64,000 nucleotides of DNA from the NCBI RefSeq assembly GCF_019457915.1, contig NZ_JAHZSS010000016.1:40493-104492 (forward strand), in the 5' to 3' direction. Source of the stretch: Neiella holothuriorum. Its GTDB lineage: Bacteria > Pseudomonadota > Gammaproteobacteria > Enterobacterales > Neiellaceae. Each line of letters opens with the position of its first letter. Position 1 is the first letter of the stretch. Both the position numbers and the translations under genes were made by a program. The notes below the pieces were generated by a model. It was not told where the DNA came from. It worked only from the letters and a program-made list of their open reading frames with translations, and ran no database searches. Shown in pieces: positions 19,721 to 27,006 of this stretch.

Positions 19721-20103
19721 ACCAAGTATAAAAAGATCAACCAATTCCTTACAGTAAGTGAGAGCGACTTTGTACATATCTGCATGCAGTCTCAATCTGT
19801 CTCCATCGGCGGCAATTCGATAAAACCGGCTTTGAAGATCTTTTGTCATTAAGTTATCTGATGGGTGTCAGGTGAATTTGTGACTAATCCAATTAGGCTT
19901 GGTAAGTTAAGCCGGAGCTAACTATTTTTCTCATCGTTCACAACGAAATAAAGCATATATACCTGCATACGAGTGATAACAACTCCCTTGGCTAAGTGGT
20001 CTTACTCCCGTAGCCAAGGGAAACATCCAGTCAAAATTCGTTAAAAAAAACACTTTTTTGGTGATCACGTTCATAGTGATTTTAGGCTGTTCATTCACGG
20101 TAA
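19721..20103. other. Gap with a perfect 10-bp inverted repeat
   Basis: CCCTTGGCTA (19985-19994) and TAGCCAAGGG (20011-20020) form a perfect stem around a 16-base loop, without a T-run. It could be an operator, an origin-type structure or a weak terminator between the + gene ending at 19720 and the leftward RepL-like gene. Nothing else is recognisable. Confidence 0.5.
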
Positions 20104-20550
20104 TCATAGCGCATCAAATTCTTTGACCGCCTTAGAGCGCTCTCCTAACGGGCCTCTGAAAAAGCACCGCGGATCCAGCGCATAAGTGCCCCGGTGCAGC
20201 GTTGGGCGCAGAATACCTATCCTTTTCAGCTCCAACACTCTGTTGGTAATCGTCTTTGTCGATACTTCAAACAGCTTTGCTAGTTCATCACGCATTCGGG
20301 GGGAAATATCAATCAAAAATCTGTCCTCTAAACAGATTCTACTTGCTAGCGAGAGCAGCAAGCTCATTACTGGCTTCGGTAGCAGCAACCATCGTTCCAT
20401 CCCTTCGTTCATAACCACAAAAAATGTCTCGTCAATTTTCGTTCGACGTACCGTGACTTCTTCAGTCTCTTCAAGAGTGATGATCTCTCCGGAGTCTTTG
20501 CTGAGGACTGTTTTCCGAACAGTCCGCGCTAGCGGTGATGTTTTCGCCAT
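20104..20550 (-). CDS. RepL-like winged-helix replication protein
   Basis: A 148-residue protein. The central pattern EGMERWLLLPKPVMSLLLSL, then the helix-turn-helix ELAKLFEVSTKTITNRVLEL and RIGILRPTLHRGTYALDPRCFFRG, closely follows the layout of RepL-type plasmid replication proteins (helix, HTH, wing, terminal 'NP-FFRG' motif). ATG 20550 has AGGAAG at good spacing; longer forms would add a hydrophobic leader that is not part of the family. It is divergent from the relaxase operon. In an integrated element it may allow replication after excision, or act only as a repressor. Confidence 0.65.
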   Translation of the reverse strand: MAKTSPLARTVRKTVLSKDSGEIITLEETEEVTVRRTKIDETFFVVMNEGMERWLLLPKPVMSLLLSLASRICLEDRFLIDISPRMRDELAKLFEVSTKTITNRVLELKRIGILRPTLHRGTYALDPRCFFRGPLGERSKAVKEFDAL

Positions 20551-20826
20551 ACCAATCTTCCTTTTCAGTTCGGCCATGAATCCGGCAGTAACATATACCA
20601 AAACACAAAAAAAAAGCCCTAAACAGAGAACAAAAAGCAAAACACCCAAAACCTCCTATAACATAACCAAGAAAATATCATTAACCACCCGTTTAAAATA
20701 AATTATTTAAACTAAATTTTGTTTAATTTCAGCCTGTTGTAATTTTTTTATTCTTTTTTTCGATCGAATTTCAAAAATCCTGTCAATATAACCATTAACC
20801 AACACAAACACATAAGGACATGTGAC

Positions 20827-21270
20827 ATGCAGTACAAAATTACGTCAATCGAACCAATTGAACCGAGCTTAAAGGACGGCGAATCAATGCGGGCGCAGAT
20901 TGTAATTCCATCAACCAATTCACGATGGAAGCGCAACAAGCGCATTAACGTTGAAATTTCCGCGATGGATGAGGATGAGCGAGGAGGCAGCACAGAAAAT
21001 TTGGCTCTGCAAAAACTGCAACAGGAGGTTTTCAAATTTCGACAGGAAACTGCTGGGCTATTTGACGGTACTCAAAACGCATTGCGATTTTGTTCACATT
21101 ACATGGAGCTGGCGCAAGCGGCAGGGTCAGCTCAAATCCTAGATAAGATTGTAAAGGCGTATGCCGACCGAAAAAGCAGGCAAGAGGCGGATAGTTCTCT
21201 AAGCGCGCAGTTGAATCTGCCATTTGAAGATACCGCCCCCCGCCCAACCCTCAGCGGAGCAAAGCGATGA
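20827..21270 (+). CDS. Relaxase-accessory protein, unknown family
   Basis: A 147-residue, charged protein whose stop overlaps the relaxase start in an ATGA arrangement, so it is translationally coupled to mobilization. AAGGA is 8 bases before its ATG. The middle is helical (ENLALQKLQQEVFKF to LDKIVKAYADRK). By position it is likely an oriT- or relaxase-binding accessory protein, but no motif proves this. Confidence 0.5.
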   Translation: MQYKITSIEPIEPSLKDGESMRAQIVIPSTNSRWKRNKRINVEISAMDEDERGGSTENLALQKLQQEVFKFRQETAGLFDGTQNALRFCSHYMELAQAAGSAQILDKIVKAYADRKSRQEADSSLSAQLNLPFEDTAPRPTLSGAKR

Positions 21271-22124
21271 GCATCAGTTCGTCATTTGCCATATTGAGAT
21301 TGGCGAAGATCAAAACGTTTGGGGCGCTGGCAGCGTGTAGCGCTCACATTGGTCGACATCGCAACACACCTAACGCCAACTCAGGCAAGGCTCACCTTAA
21401 TCGAGTTCGAATAGGATCCGGCAATATCACACATGACGTTAAGCAGCACATAGCCAGCAAAGGCATTCAAAAATTGAGGAGCAACGGCGTTCTTGCAGTA
21501 GAACTCGTTCTCACGTTTTCACCAGAGTGGTTGAAAACCTCTGACGGACAGCGCTATAGAGCTCGAGCATCTCAAGATTTGAGAGAGTGGGAAAAAGCCA
21601 ACTTGACGTGGTTGCGCCAAACATTCGGAGATCGCGTAGTTAGCTATTTTTTGCACATGGATGAGCGAACACCTCATGTGCACGTGCTATTAGTGCCGAC
21701 CTATGAAAAAGCCACGGGTAAGTTCGGTATGAGTGCGCGACGACTCTTTGGTGGCAAACAAAAGCTAAGTGAATTGCAAAGCAGTTATGCTGCGGCGATG
21801 AAAAATTTGGGCTTGCATCGAGGTCGCAAAGGCTCAAAGGCAACGCACCAAAAATTAGCTGATTTCTATGCTCAACTGAATGAGGCGGCACGTAATTGTG
21901 AGGCATTGGGCCTGCCTGTACCAACGGCAAGATCTCCTTTGAGTTTTGCCAACTGGCAGCGCAGTTTTAAGCAGATTACGCAGTTGGCGTCAGATGAAAA
22001 CAATGAGCGGATAAACAGTTTAAAAGAACGTATTCGACAACTTTCCGATGCATACATGGCCCTTAGCGAGTATGCGTCGTTCAATTCATCTACGCCAAAG
22101 CTTGGCCCGAGGTTGAGACGTTAG
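21267..22124 (+). CDS. MobV/Pre-type plasmid relaxase
   Basis: A 285-residue relaxase of the Mob_Pre (MobV) family, which nicks oriT and pilots single-stranded DNA. It shows the N-terminal AILRLAKIKTFGALAACSAHIGR motif region and the histidine-rich metal motif HMDERTPHVHVLL (His130, Asp132, Glu133, His137, His139). A charged helical tail follows. It is at the short end of the family, but both key motifs are present. Presence of a relaxase without a mating-pair apparatus marks the island as mobilizable. Confidence 0.88.
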   Translation: MSISSSFAILRLAKIKTFGALAACSAHIGRHRNTPNANSGKAHLNRVRIGSGNITHDVKQHIASKGIQKLRSNGVLAVELVLTFSPEWLKTSDGQRYRARASQDLREWEKANLTWLRQTFGDRVVSYFLHMDERTPHVHVLLVPTYEKATGKFGMSARRLFGGKQKLSELQSSYAAAMKNLGLHRGRKGSKATHQKLADFYAQLNEAARNCEALGLPVPTARSPLSFANWQRSFKQITQLASDENNERINSLKERIRQLSDAYMALSEYASFNSSTPKLGPRLRR

Positions 22125-22213
22125 GGCCTCGCAGAGCGAACGACAATTGTGTTAGCAATTGTGTAGTGAGTACACAACGTTCGTCTTGGAATTGCAGTTT
22201 GGAAAGGAATCCA

Positions 22214-22495
22214 ATGAACAAGTCACACAATCAAATCAGCGCTGAGTTCTATTTGAAGCAAGGGCTAGATAGACTGCCCGCGGAGGTCGCAGCCACCACG
22301 GCCATGCTAATAATGCAATTCGGCCCGCTTATGTGCTCGGAACAATATGCTGAACTCTTCGACATTAAGCACGGCACAGTAGAGCGGCAAATCAGCGATG
22401 AAACCATTGCAGTTAAGCCGAAAAAAGTTGGCCGCAAAAACTTCTTTCCAACTGTGAGCGTTGCGCTGCTGGTTCATGCAAAAGAAGCAGCCTAG
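22214..22495 (+). CDS. Small DNA-binding (HTH/excisionase-like) protein
   Basis: A 93-residue protein. The stretch CSEQYAELFDIKHGTVERQI followed by a basic GRKNFF segment resembles the winged-helix of excisionase or MerR-type 'HTH_17' proteins. AAAGGA is 5 bases before ATG 22214. In this island it is a candidate recombination directionality factor for the integrase, or a regulator of mobilization; neither is proven. Confidence 0.5.
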   Translation: MNKSHNQISAEFYLKQGLDRLPAEVAATTAMLIMQFGPLMCSEQYAELFDIKHGTVERQISDETIAVKPKKVGRKNFFPTVSVALLVHAKEAA

Positions 22496-22605
22496 CTGGG
22501 CTGCCCTATGTTCCCTTGGAAGCCGAGAGGCAACAAGCAGTAAGGAGCTAAAAGAGCCCTCACAAACAACCTACCTTGCTAATAATTACACTCCTGACCG
22601 CCAAA

Positions 22606-22652
22606 CCTAACGCCTAGCAAGATAACTCATCTCTGGACAATTCCGAGTTAGG
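22606..22652 (-). repeat. attC-like remnant
   Basis: On the minus strand GCCTAAC at one end and GGCGTTAGG at the other lie 47 bases apart, matching the outer core boxes of an attC but without clear inner boxes. Shorter than functional sites, so perhaps a remnant or chance. Confidence 0.35.
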
Positions 22653-22660
22653 CTGTGGTA

Positions 22661-22736
22661 GTAACGCCTAAAACATGGTGCAAGTTAGCGGCGGAGCCGC
22701 GCGGTTAACTTATCCTAATGGTTTTTCTTGTTAGGC
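22661..22736 (-). repeat. attC site 3 (cassette array)
   Basis: On the minus strand a GCCTAACAAG inverse core and a GGCGTTAC core bound 76 bases, with an inner stem (GTTAACCGCGCGGC pairing with GCCGCTAAC-type sequence). It directly follows the small membrane-protein cassette. Confidence 0.65.
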
Positions 22737-23099
22737 TTTTTGATAGTACGTTAACCATATCAACTGGGTTGCCATAAGTATGACCCCTAGATAAAACATA
22801 AAACCTAGAAAAATGGTATTGAGGTATACATCAGTTTTTGCAGATGCCGATTTCTTTCCAGAACGCCATTTTGTAGAACGGCGAGCATCGCCAAGCATTT
22901 TGAAATTGAACAGGCTGCCTCTTCTTGACCAATGACAAACACCAAAGAAAACATGCAAGCCCAGAAGCAACCACCAAGCGGCAACACCTTTAACTGGAAC
23001 AGTCCAAGAGATTGAATCTTCACCAGCTACTAACATTGCTATAGCAATAGCTGTTGTCAGGAAAATTAGACGTGAATCGCTGTCTTGGATTTGACTCAT
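22731..23099 (-). CDS. Cassette gene: three-helix membrane protein, unknown
   Basis: A 122-residue protein with hydrophobic segments near residues 12-27, 38-55 and 95-117. GAGG stands just before ATG 23099, immediately after attC site 2, a position typical of cassette genes that supply their own start close to the recombination point. Longer in-frame extensions run through the attC and are rejected. No family is recognised; such small membrane proteins are common integron cargo. Confidence 0.6.
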   Translation of the reverse strand: MSQIQDSDSRLIFLTTAIAIAMLVAGEDSISWTVPVKGVAAWWLLLGLHVFFGVCHWSRRGSLFNFKMLGDARRSTKWRSGKKSASAKTDVYLNTIFLGFMFYLGVILMATQLIWLTYYQKA

Positions 23100-23111
23100 A
23101 CTTCCCTCAGA

Positions 23112-23238
23112 AACCAACGCCCGCATAAAGGGCGACAAAACGTAGCGGCAATTTTGTTGAACAATTGGGCTACGCACAAAACTAAATTGCCGCGAAGTTT
23201 TGGCGTCCCAGCGAGCGCTTTTGAGGCGCTTGTTAGGT
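23112..23238 (-). repeat. attC site 2 (127 bp)
   Basis: On the minus strand the site runs from ACCTAACAAGCGCCTC to GCGGGCGTTGG, with a long imperfect stem (CAAAACTTCGCGGCAATTT against AAATTGCCGCTACGTTTTG). Size and boxes resemble Vibrio VCR-type chromosomal-integron attC sites. The inverse core TGACACCTAAC is the exact complement of the 5' end of the upstream HEPN cassette (GTTAGGTGTCA), which shows that cassette is intact. Confidence 0.85.
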
Positions 23239-23646
23239 GTCATTGCTGACAACTGCTATATGCTTAATAGTAAACTCAATATAAGAGATAAGATCATTCA
23301 CACATTTGGGGAAATAATAATCAGCGTCATCGGGACAAAGGTCTTCACGAGGAAGTAATGTAACCTCAATTTCCTCGTTGAAGAGAGGATAAAGGTTGTG
23401 GGTGAGATAGTTTCTTCTTGTGACAATAAACGTGAACAAGTCATCTAAATCTAAATTCGTAAGACCATTTTTTTGACATGCTCCAACTAGTTCCCCTAGC
23501 GTTGCACGCGTCCTTATCTTTACACCGTTCTCATCCAATAATTTCTTTAAAGCCGATTCAAGCTTTCCAGAGAGAAGTAGCAGCCGACCTAAGCTTTCGC
23601 AGAATCGTTTGTTATTCAGTAGTTCTTCGTAGAAATCCAATGGCAC
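23233..23646 (-). CDS. Cassette gene: HEPN-like protein (possible RNase)
   Basis: An all-helical protein of 137 residues. Residues 77-83 read RRNYLTH: Arg78-Asn79-x3-His83 fits the RNxxxH (R-x4-6-H) catalytic motif of HEPN ribonucleases, set in a helix after DLDDLFTFIV as in that fold. GTG 23646 is preferred because AAAGGAG lies 9 bases upstream; an upstream GTG at 23667 falls within the recombination core. It is an intact gene cassette between attC sites 1 and 2. HEPN proteins serve in toxin-antitoxin and phage-abortive systems, but some are inactive or non-nuclease, and no antitoxin partner is obvious beside it. Confidence 0.6.
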   Translation of the reverse strand: MPLDFYEELLNNKRFCESLGRLLLLSGKLESALKKLLDENGVKIRTRATLGELVGACQKNGLTNLDLDDLFTFIVTRRNYLTHNLYPLFNEEIEVTLLPREDLCPDDADYYFPKCVNDLISYIEFTIKHIAVVSNDT

Positions 23647-23666
23647 CTGAAGAAACTCCTTTGACA

Positions 23667-23764
23667 CCTAACGCCCCAATCAGAGGCACAAAAATAGCTG
23701 GCTAAAATTAGCGACGAAGGAGCAAAAGCCAGCTGTTTTTTGTCCTTTGAATTGGCTTGTTAGC
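23667..23764 (-). repeat. attC site 1 (98 bp)
   Basis: On the minus strand it runs from GCTAACAAGCC to GGGGCGTTAGG, with inner arms AACAGCTGGCT and AGCCAGCTATT forming the usual imperfect stem. Its inverse core CTGCTAAC complements the GTTAGCAG that opens the TIR cassette at about 24835, so the TIR cassette is complete end to end. Confidence 0.88.
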
Positions 23765-23766
23765 AG

Positions 23767-24786
23767 CTACATATACCTTTCTAGCGTTCTTCTTAAGATA
23801 TGAGGTAACTCCCTAGCCATCATGTACATTCGTTCATCAGGCATATACATGTCTCGCATCATCGGATGTTCAAACGATAATTCAATTAACTCTTGGAATG
23901 CTTCTACGGTGTCACGCTTTTCTTCATGGTTAACATCAGAGCGAAGAGTTCTAGCTAAGTCTACACCTGCGTCATAGATCCATGGGAAATCTTCGCGAAA
24001 TAGGCTGATAGCAATTTGAAAGCCAGTTAAGTTCTTCTCAAACCTAGGGGACATATGCAAAAGTTCTTCGAGCATATGTGGATGAAATTTCTTTCTTTTC
24101 CTCATACGCATTTCTTTTTCACGCTCTGTTCGAGAAATAATTTCACCTAGCATACTTCTAAGATCTTCAAGTTCTTTATGAACATCAAGGTTTGGACTTC
24201 TAAGTAGTTTTTGATTTACACGTGATAGGTCTAGAATTTCTTCAAGAATTTGATTTGATATCAAGTCTTGTTGCTGTTCTTCTTCTGGCTCCGCTGAGTT
24301 TGGCTGTGCATCAATAAGTTGATTTAAGCGACTTTCTAAATCTGGATACCAAACGTCTAGGGCTTTTTCTAACCTTTCAGTTGTAAGCTGTTCAGCACTG
24401 TCCGCTTTGTTTAATGATAACAATAACTTTTTAACGTCATCTTTTTCAAAAACAGTTGATTGAAACTGTAAAATAGGGCCGTTTACTTCTGACCTTTTAA
24501 TGTCAAAAAGAAATGGGCTAACATAAGATTTATCCATCGTTTTTGACAATGCACCAGCTTCAAATGTAAGCCATGGCGCGTGTAAATTTTCCTTCGTTAC
24601 ACATAATATTCCATAGCTTGAATCAGCTAACTCAGAAGCAATATCAGTACTCCAGCGAGCGCCTTTATCGATATCCTCAGATGAAACATATGGTTCTATA
24701 GATTGTATTACTGATGGCAACCAATCTCTCAATGTAAGTGCAACTTTATGGCTTAATTCACCTGACCAACTTAAAAAAACTTTCAT
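23767..24786 (-). CDS. Cassette gene: TIR-domain protein
   Basis: A 339-residue protein. Residues 1-130 form a TIR domain: MKVFLSWSGE opening, VSSEDIDKGARW, and APWLTFEAGALSK, where Glu76 is in the position of the catalytic glutamate of NAD+-cleaving TIR enzymes. A charged linker (EPEEEQQQDL), a coiled coil (~190-225) and a helical C-terminal domain (~230-339) follow; the last is probably a sensor or oligomerization module and I do not recognise it. There is no signal peptide. Bacterial TIR effectors deplete NAD+ during phage infection; a single-gene system is plausible here because it occupies a self-contained cassette. Confidence 0.82.
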   Translation of the reverse strand: MKVFLSWSGELSHKVALTLRDWLPSVIQSIEPYVSSEDIDKGARWSTDIASELADSSYGILCVTKENLHAPWLTFEAGALSKTMDKSYVSPFLFDIKRSEVNGPILQFQSTVFEKDDVKKLLLSLNKADSAEQLTTERLEKALDVWYPDLESRLNQLIDAQPNSAEPEEEQQQDLISNQILEEILDLSRVNQKLLRSPNLDVHKELEDLRSMLGEIISRTEREKEMRMRKRKKFHPHMLEELLHMSPRFEKNLTGFQIAISLFREDFPWIYDAGVDLARTLRSDVNHEEKRDTVEAFQELIELSFEHPMMRDMYMPDERMYMMARELPHILRRTLERYM

Positions 24787-24829
24787 TTATTCTTCTACCT
24801 TCCTATGGAATTACATCAAAACTAGACTG

Positions 24830-24842
24830 GGCTGCTAACAGT
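24830..24842 (-). repeat. 5' boundary of the TIR cassette
   Basis: On the minus strand CTGTTAGCAGCC holds the recombination core whose complement is found in attC site 1. Upstream there is no attC-like sequence, so this is either an attI-like or a secondary insertion point. No integron integrase gene is in the window. Confidence 0.6.
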
Positions 24843-24853
24843 TTATTAGTACG

Positions 24854-24885
24854 ACCTTACAAGGTTGATCTACCTTATAAGGTAG
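24854..24885. promoter_or_regulatory. Tandem ACCTTRYAAGGT operators
   Basis: ACCTTACAAGGT (24854-24865) and the perfect 16-bp palindrome CTACCTTATAAGGTAG (24870-24885) are spaced 18 bases start to start, directly before the ribosome binding site of the following gene. This is a typical dimeric-repressor double operator, probably for autoregulation or silencing within the island. Confidence 0.6.
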
Positions 24886-24894
24886 GAGGATCCT

Positions 24895-25200
24895 ATGTAT
24901 CGCCGCACAAATAAATATCAAAAAAACATAAACCAATCATACAGTAACCGCGCCAATCGAGAATCTGAGCCAGCTCAAGATTATGACAAGCCTCGGCAGA
25001 TACCTAAACTGCGTCGGGTCATCGAAATAACTGACTTTGATTCCGGTGAGCCGGTCACTCACAAAATTGAATTATTTAAGACTGATCGAATCGACTGCTA
25101 TGACGTCGTTGAGGATGGTCAATTGTGGCAAAGGCGAATGGGTTGGAGCCGCGAACTTTCTTCGCTCAGAAAGGCAATGCCCCGTTTAGCAAGAGAGTAG
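24895..25200 (+). CDS. Small basic island protein, unknown
   Basis: A 101-residue, charged protein. GGAGG stands 5 bases before ATG 24895. The N-terminal 40 residues are polar and likely disordered; the rest (RRVIEITDFDSGEP, HKIELFKTDRIDCYDV) looks like a small beta domain. No family is recognised. It follows the tandem palindromic operators, so it may be their repressor or a regulated partner. Confidence 0.5.
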   Translation: MYRRTNKYQKNINQSYSNRANRESEPAQDYDKPRQIPKLRRVIEITDFDSGEPVTHKIELFKTDRIDCYDVVEDGQLWQRRMGWSRELSSLRKAMPRLARE

Positions 25201-25203
25201 TTA

Positions 25204-25237
25204 CTCTAACGCACTTTGGGGCAGAAACGAGTTAGAG
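25204..25237. repeat. Hairpin after the 24895 gene
   Basis: CTCTAAC and GTTAGAG form a perfect 7-bp inverted repeat around a 20-base loop just after the stop codon. It has the outline of an attC core pair but lacks inner boxes, so a weak terminator is as likely. Confidence 0.35.
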
Positions 25238-25379
25238 CGCCCTCCCAGATATAATTAAGCCTTGCGGTAAAAAATGACAGGTTGCGTTCGGGCTAACACA
25301 CTTGAAAATACGTAACGTGCAGTTATCTTTAATTTCGAACCGCCTATGTGCAGGCGGTTATCTACCCATCAAATATCTA

Positions 25380-26540
25380 CTAGATGTTGCTGCAACAGAC
25401 ATTCATACCATTCACTGTCACAGTGAAGGCCACCAGAGGTTCTGCGTACGAAGTCTGGACTCTTTGTTCCTTTTCTTGCGAGTGATAGAGAATCATATCG
25501 GGGTGACTGTATCGCGACATAGAGCGAAGATCTGTATGCCCCATCGCTGCTGCAACCTTTCGCGAGTCGACGCCTCTATCTGTTTCCGTTGAGCCGAATT
25601 CATGCCTACAGACATGCAAGACCAGCCCATCAATTCCCAGTCGCTTACACATGCGCGAAAATGCCGTAGTGAAAGAATGAGGACAACGCCACGGCCAAAC
25701 ATATTCTCCGAAATTGACCTTTCCTGAATCGCGCAACGCTTTGATTGTGCGAAGTATCGATAAAGCTTCATCCGATAAGGGAACGTCGCGCCCCTTGCTA
25801 ACACGCTTGCGGGTTTTATCCGTTTTTTGGGTTTCAACTTTGTAGATTGCGTTTTGCCAATCTACATTCGACCAAGTCATACGTGATATTTCACCTCGCC
25901 TCATGCCCGTTTCAATGGCAAATAGCGCTCCTTCTCTGATCGGAGTAAAGCGCTTTGGCTTGTACAACTCTATTTGATTACGCTCGTCAGAACTTATGCG
26001 GCGATCTCGCTGCAAACCAGACTCATTGAGCTGATTGAGCAAATTCAGTTGCTTTTTCGCAGCTGCAATAGGGCTTTCAGCAATAGGGGCTTTCATTAGC
26101 TCCTTGGCCGCTACAAAAACAGCGTGAATCTTTTGCAAGTCCTTAAGCAACGTATCTGACGAAACCGCATCTACTTCCTTTCGATACAGCCCGAATTCAC
26201 GCCAGTAATCTTGGTCACATTTATCAATAGTACAACCCGCCGCATAGCGCTTTACACGCTCGATGATGTAGCGCTCTTCTTTAGCAGTGGAGCTTGCTTT
26301 GGTTGGAGTGACCTTCTGAAGATAAAAGTCTGCGATAGCACAAAACGTTACCTGTTTTGCTTCTGCTAAATTAACAAACTGAGAGCTTGCCAAAGCCGCT
26401 TCTTTGGCCGCAGCCCATTTAACAGCAAGAGCTTTCTTGCTAAATGTTTTGACTAGTGTTTTTCCGTTGAGTGACTTGTGCCGCACAATTGCTTGATATG
26501 AAGTGCCGCCCTTTCCTTGCCGCTTGCGAATCGTCGCCAT
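25380..26540 (-). CDS. int: Tyrosine site-specific integrase
   Basis: A 386-residue phage-type recombinase with an N-terminal arm-binding DUF4102/AP2-like part, a SAM-like core-binding domain and a catalytic domain. The catalytic set is complete: Arg214 (TGMRRGE), His309-x-x-Arg312 (HVCRHE), His335 (MGHTDL) and Tyr344 (SRYSHPD). It sits 150 bases from attR and reads inward. It should integrate and excise the island at the tRNA-Val site, with help from IHF and probably the small HTH protein. Confidence 0.93.
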   Translation of the reverse strand: MATIRKRQGKGGTSYQAIVRHKSLNGKTLVKTFSKKALAVKWAAAKEAALASSQFVNLAEAKQVTFCAIADFYLQKVTPTKASSTAKEERYIIERVKRYAAGCTIDKCDQDYWREFGLYRKEVDAVSSDTLLKDLQKIHAVFVAAKELMKAPIAESPIAAAKKQLNLLNQLNESGLQRDRRISSDERNQIELYKPKRFTPIREGALFAIETGMRRGEISRMTWSNVDWQNAIYKVETQKTDKTRKRVSKGRDVPLSDEALSILRTIKALRDSGKVNFGEYVWPWRCPHSFTTAFSRMCKRLGIDGLVLHVCRHEFGSTETDRGVDSRKVAAAMGHTDLRSMSRYSHPDMILYHSQEKEQRVQTSYAEPLVAFTVTVNGMNVCCSNI

Positions 26541-26690
26541 TTTTACTTACTCCCTGTAGTACCGCTCAATGACGCCAGAGATACTAGCAGGTTTTCAAAA
26601 AAAGCGACCAAGAAGAGACAAATTAGTGACATCACCAGTCAACAAACCTTAAACTACTGTTTTTTAGGCAATTAAATTATCGAGCATCAA

Positions 26691-26737
26691 CTTGACATGG
26701 TGGGGGTCGGTGGTTCGAGTCCACTCGGTCGTACCAA
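26691..26737 (+). repeat. attR: second copy of the tRNA-Val 3' end
   Basis: A perfect 47-base copy of 18311-18357; sequence upstream of it diverges from the tRNA gene, so this is a 3' tRNA fragment, not a second tRNA. Confidence 0.92.
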
Positions 26738-26937
26738 CTTTCTTATATATATCACAGTGTCTTACGAGATATTTGACTCTTTTTAAGCACCCTAGTTTGT
26801 TATAACGCCTAGACCAACATCACGAACAACAAACATCTCTTTGCCGTCCCTAATCGCTAACACTAACTAAGTTTATTCATGAGTGTTCGTTTGCGTTAAT
26901 GGGTATGACGCTCTTGGCTTTCAGCTTCTCTAAACAT

Positions 26938-26967
26938 AAAAAAACCGCGCTATTGCGCGGCTTTTAA
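26938..26967 (-). terminator. Terminator of the 27007-28458 gene
   Basis: CCGCGC-tatt-GCGCGG stem flanked by an A-run on one side and TTTT on the other; on the minus strand the stem is followed by about seven T residues, 40 bases past the stop codon. Confidence 0.8.
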
Positions 26968-27006
26968 ACAAATTAACAATCCACGTTTAGTGGTAAACCT
27001 GCCAGC

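Larger units (their letters stand above)
18311..26737. mobile_element. tRNA-Val integrative mobilizable island with nested cassette array
   Basis: An 8.4-kb element lies between two perfect 47-bp copies of the tRNA-Val 3' end. It carries a tyrosine integrase at its right end reading inward, a MobV-type relaxase with an accessory gene, a RepL-like replication protein and an HTH protein. A leftward gene-cassette array with three convincing attC sites is nested inside. No conjugation (type IV secretion) genes are present, so it would need a helper for transfer. The integrase sits at the end away from the intact tRNA, which is less common. Confidence 0.88.
26541..27006. other. Right island end and following intergenic region
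   Basis: Besides attR, this stretch holds a GTGAC element (26625) similar to those at the left end, and a terminator (26938-26967) at the 3' side of the next leftward gene. No coding sequence is evident. Confidence 0.6.

Noticed and set aside
22140..22190. oriT for the MobV relaxase in the GAACG...CGTTC repeat
   Set aside because: It lies downstream of the relaxase and does not match the nick-site motif I know for this family; location of oriT remains open.
26660..26740. Second tRNA-Val gene
   Set aside because: Only the 3' 47 bases match; there is no acceptor 5' strand or D arm, so it is attR.
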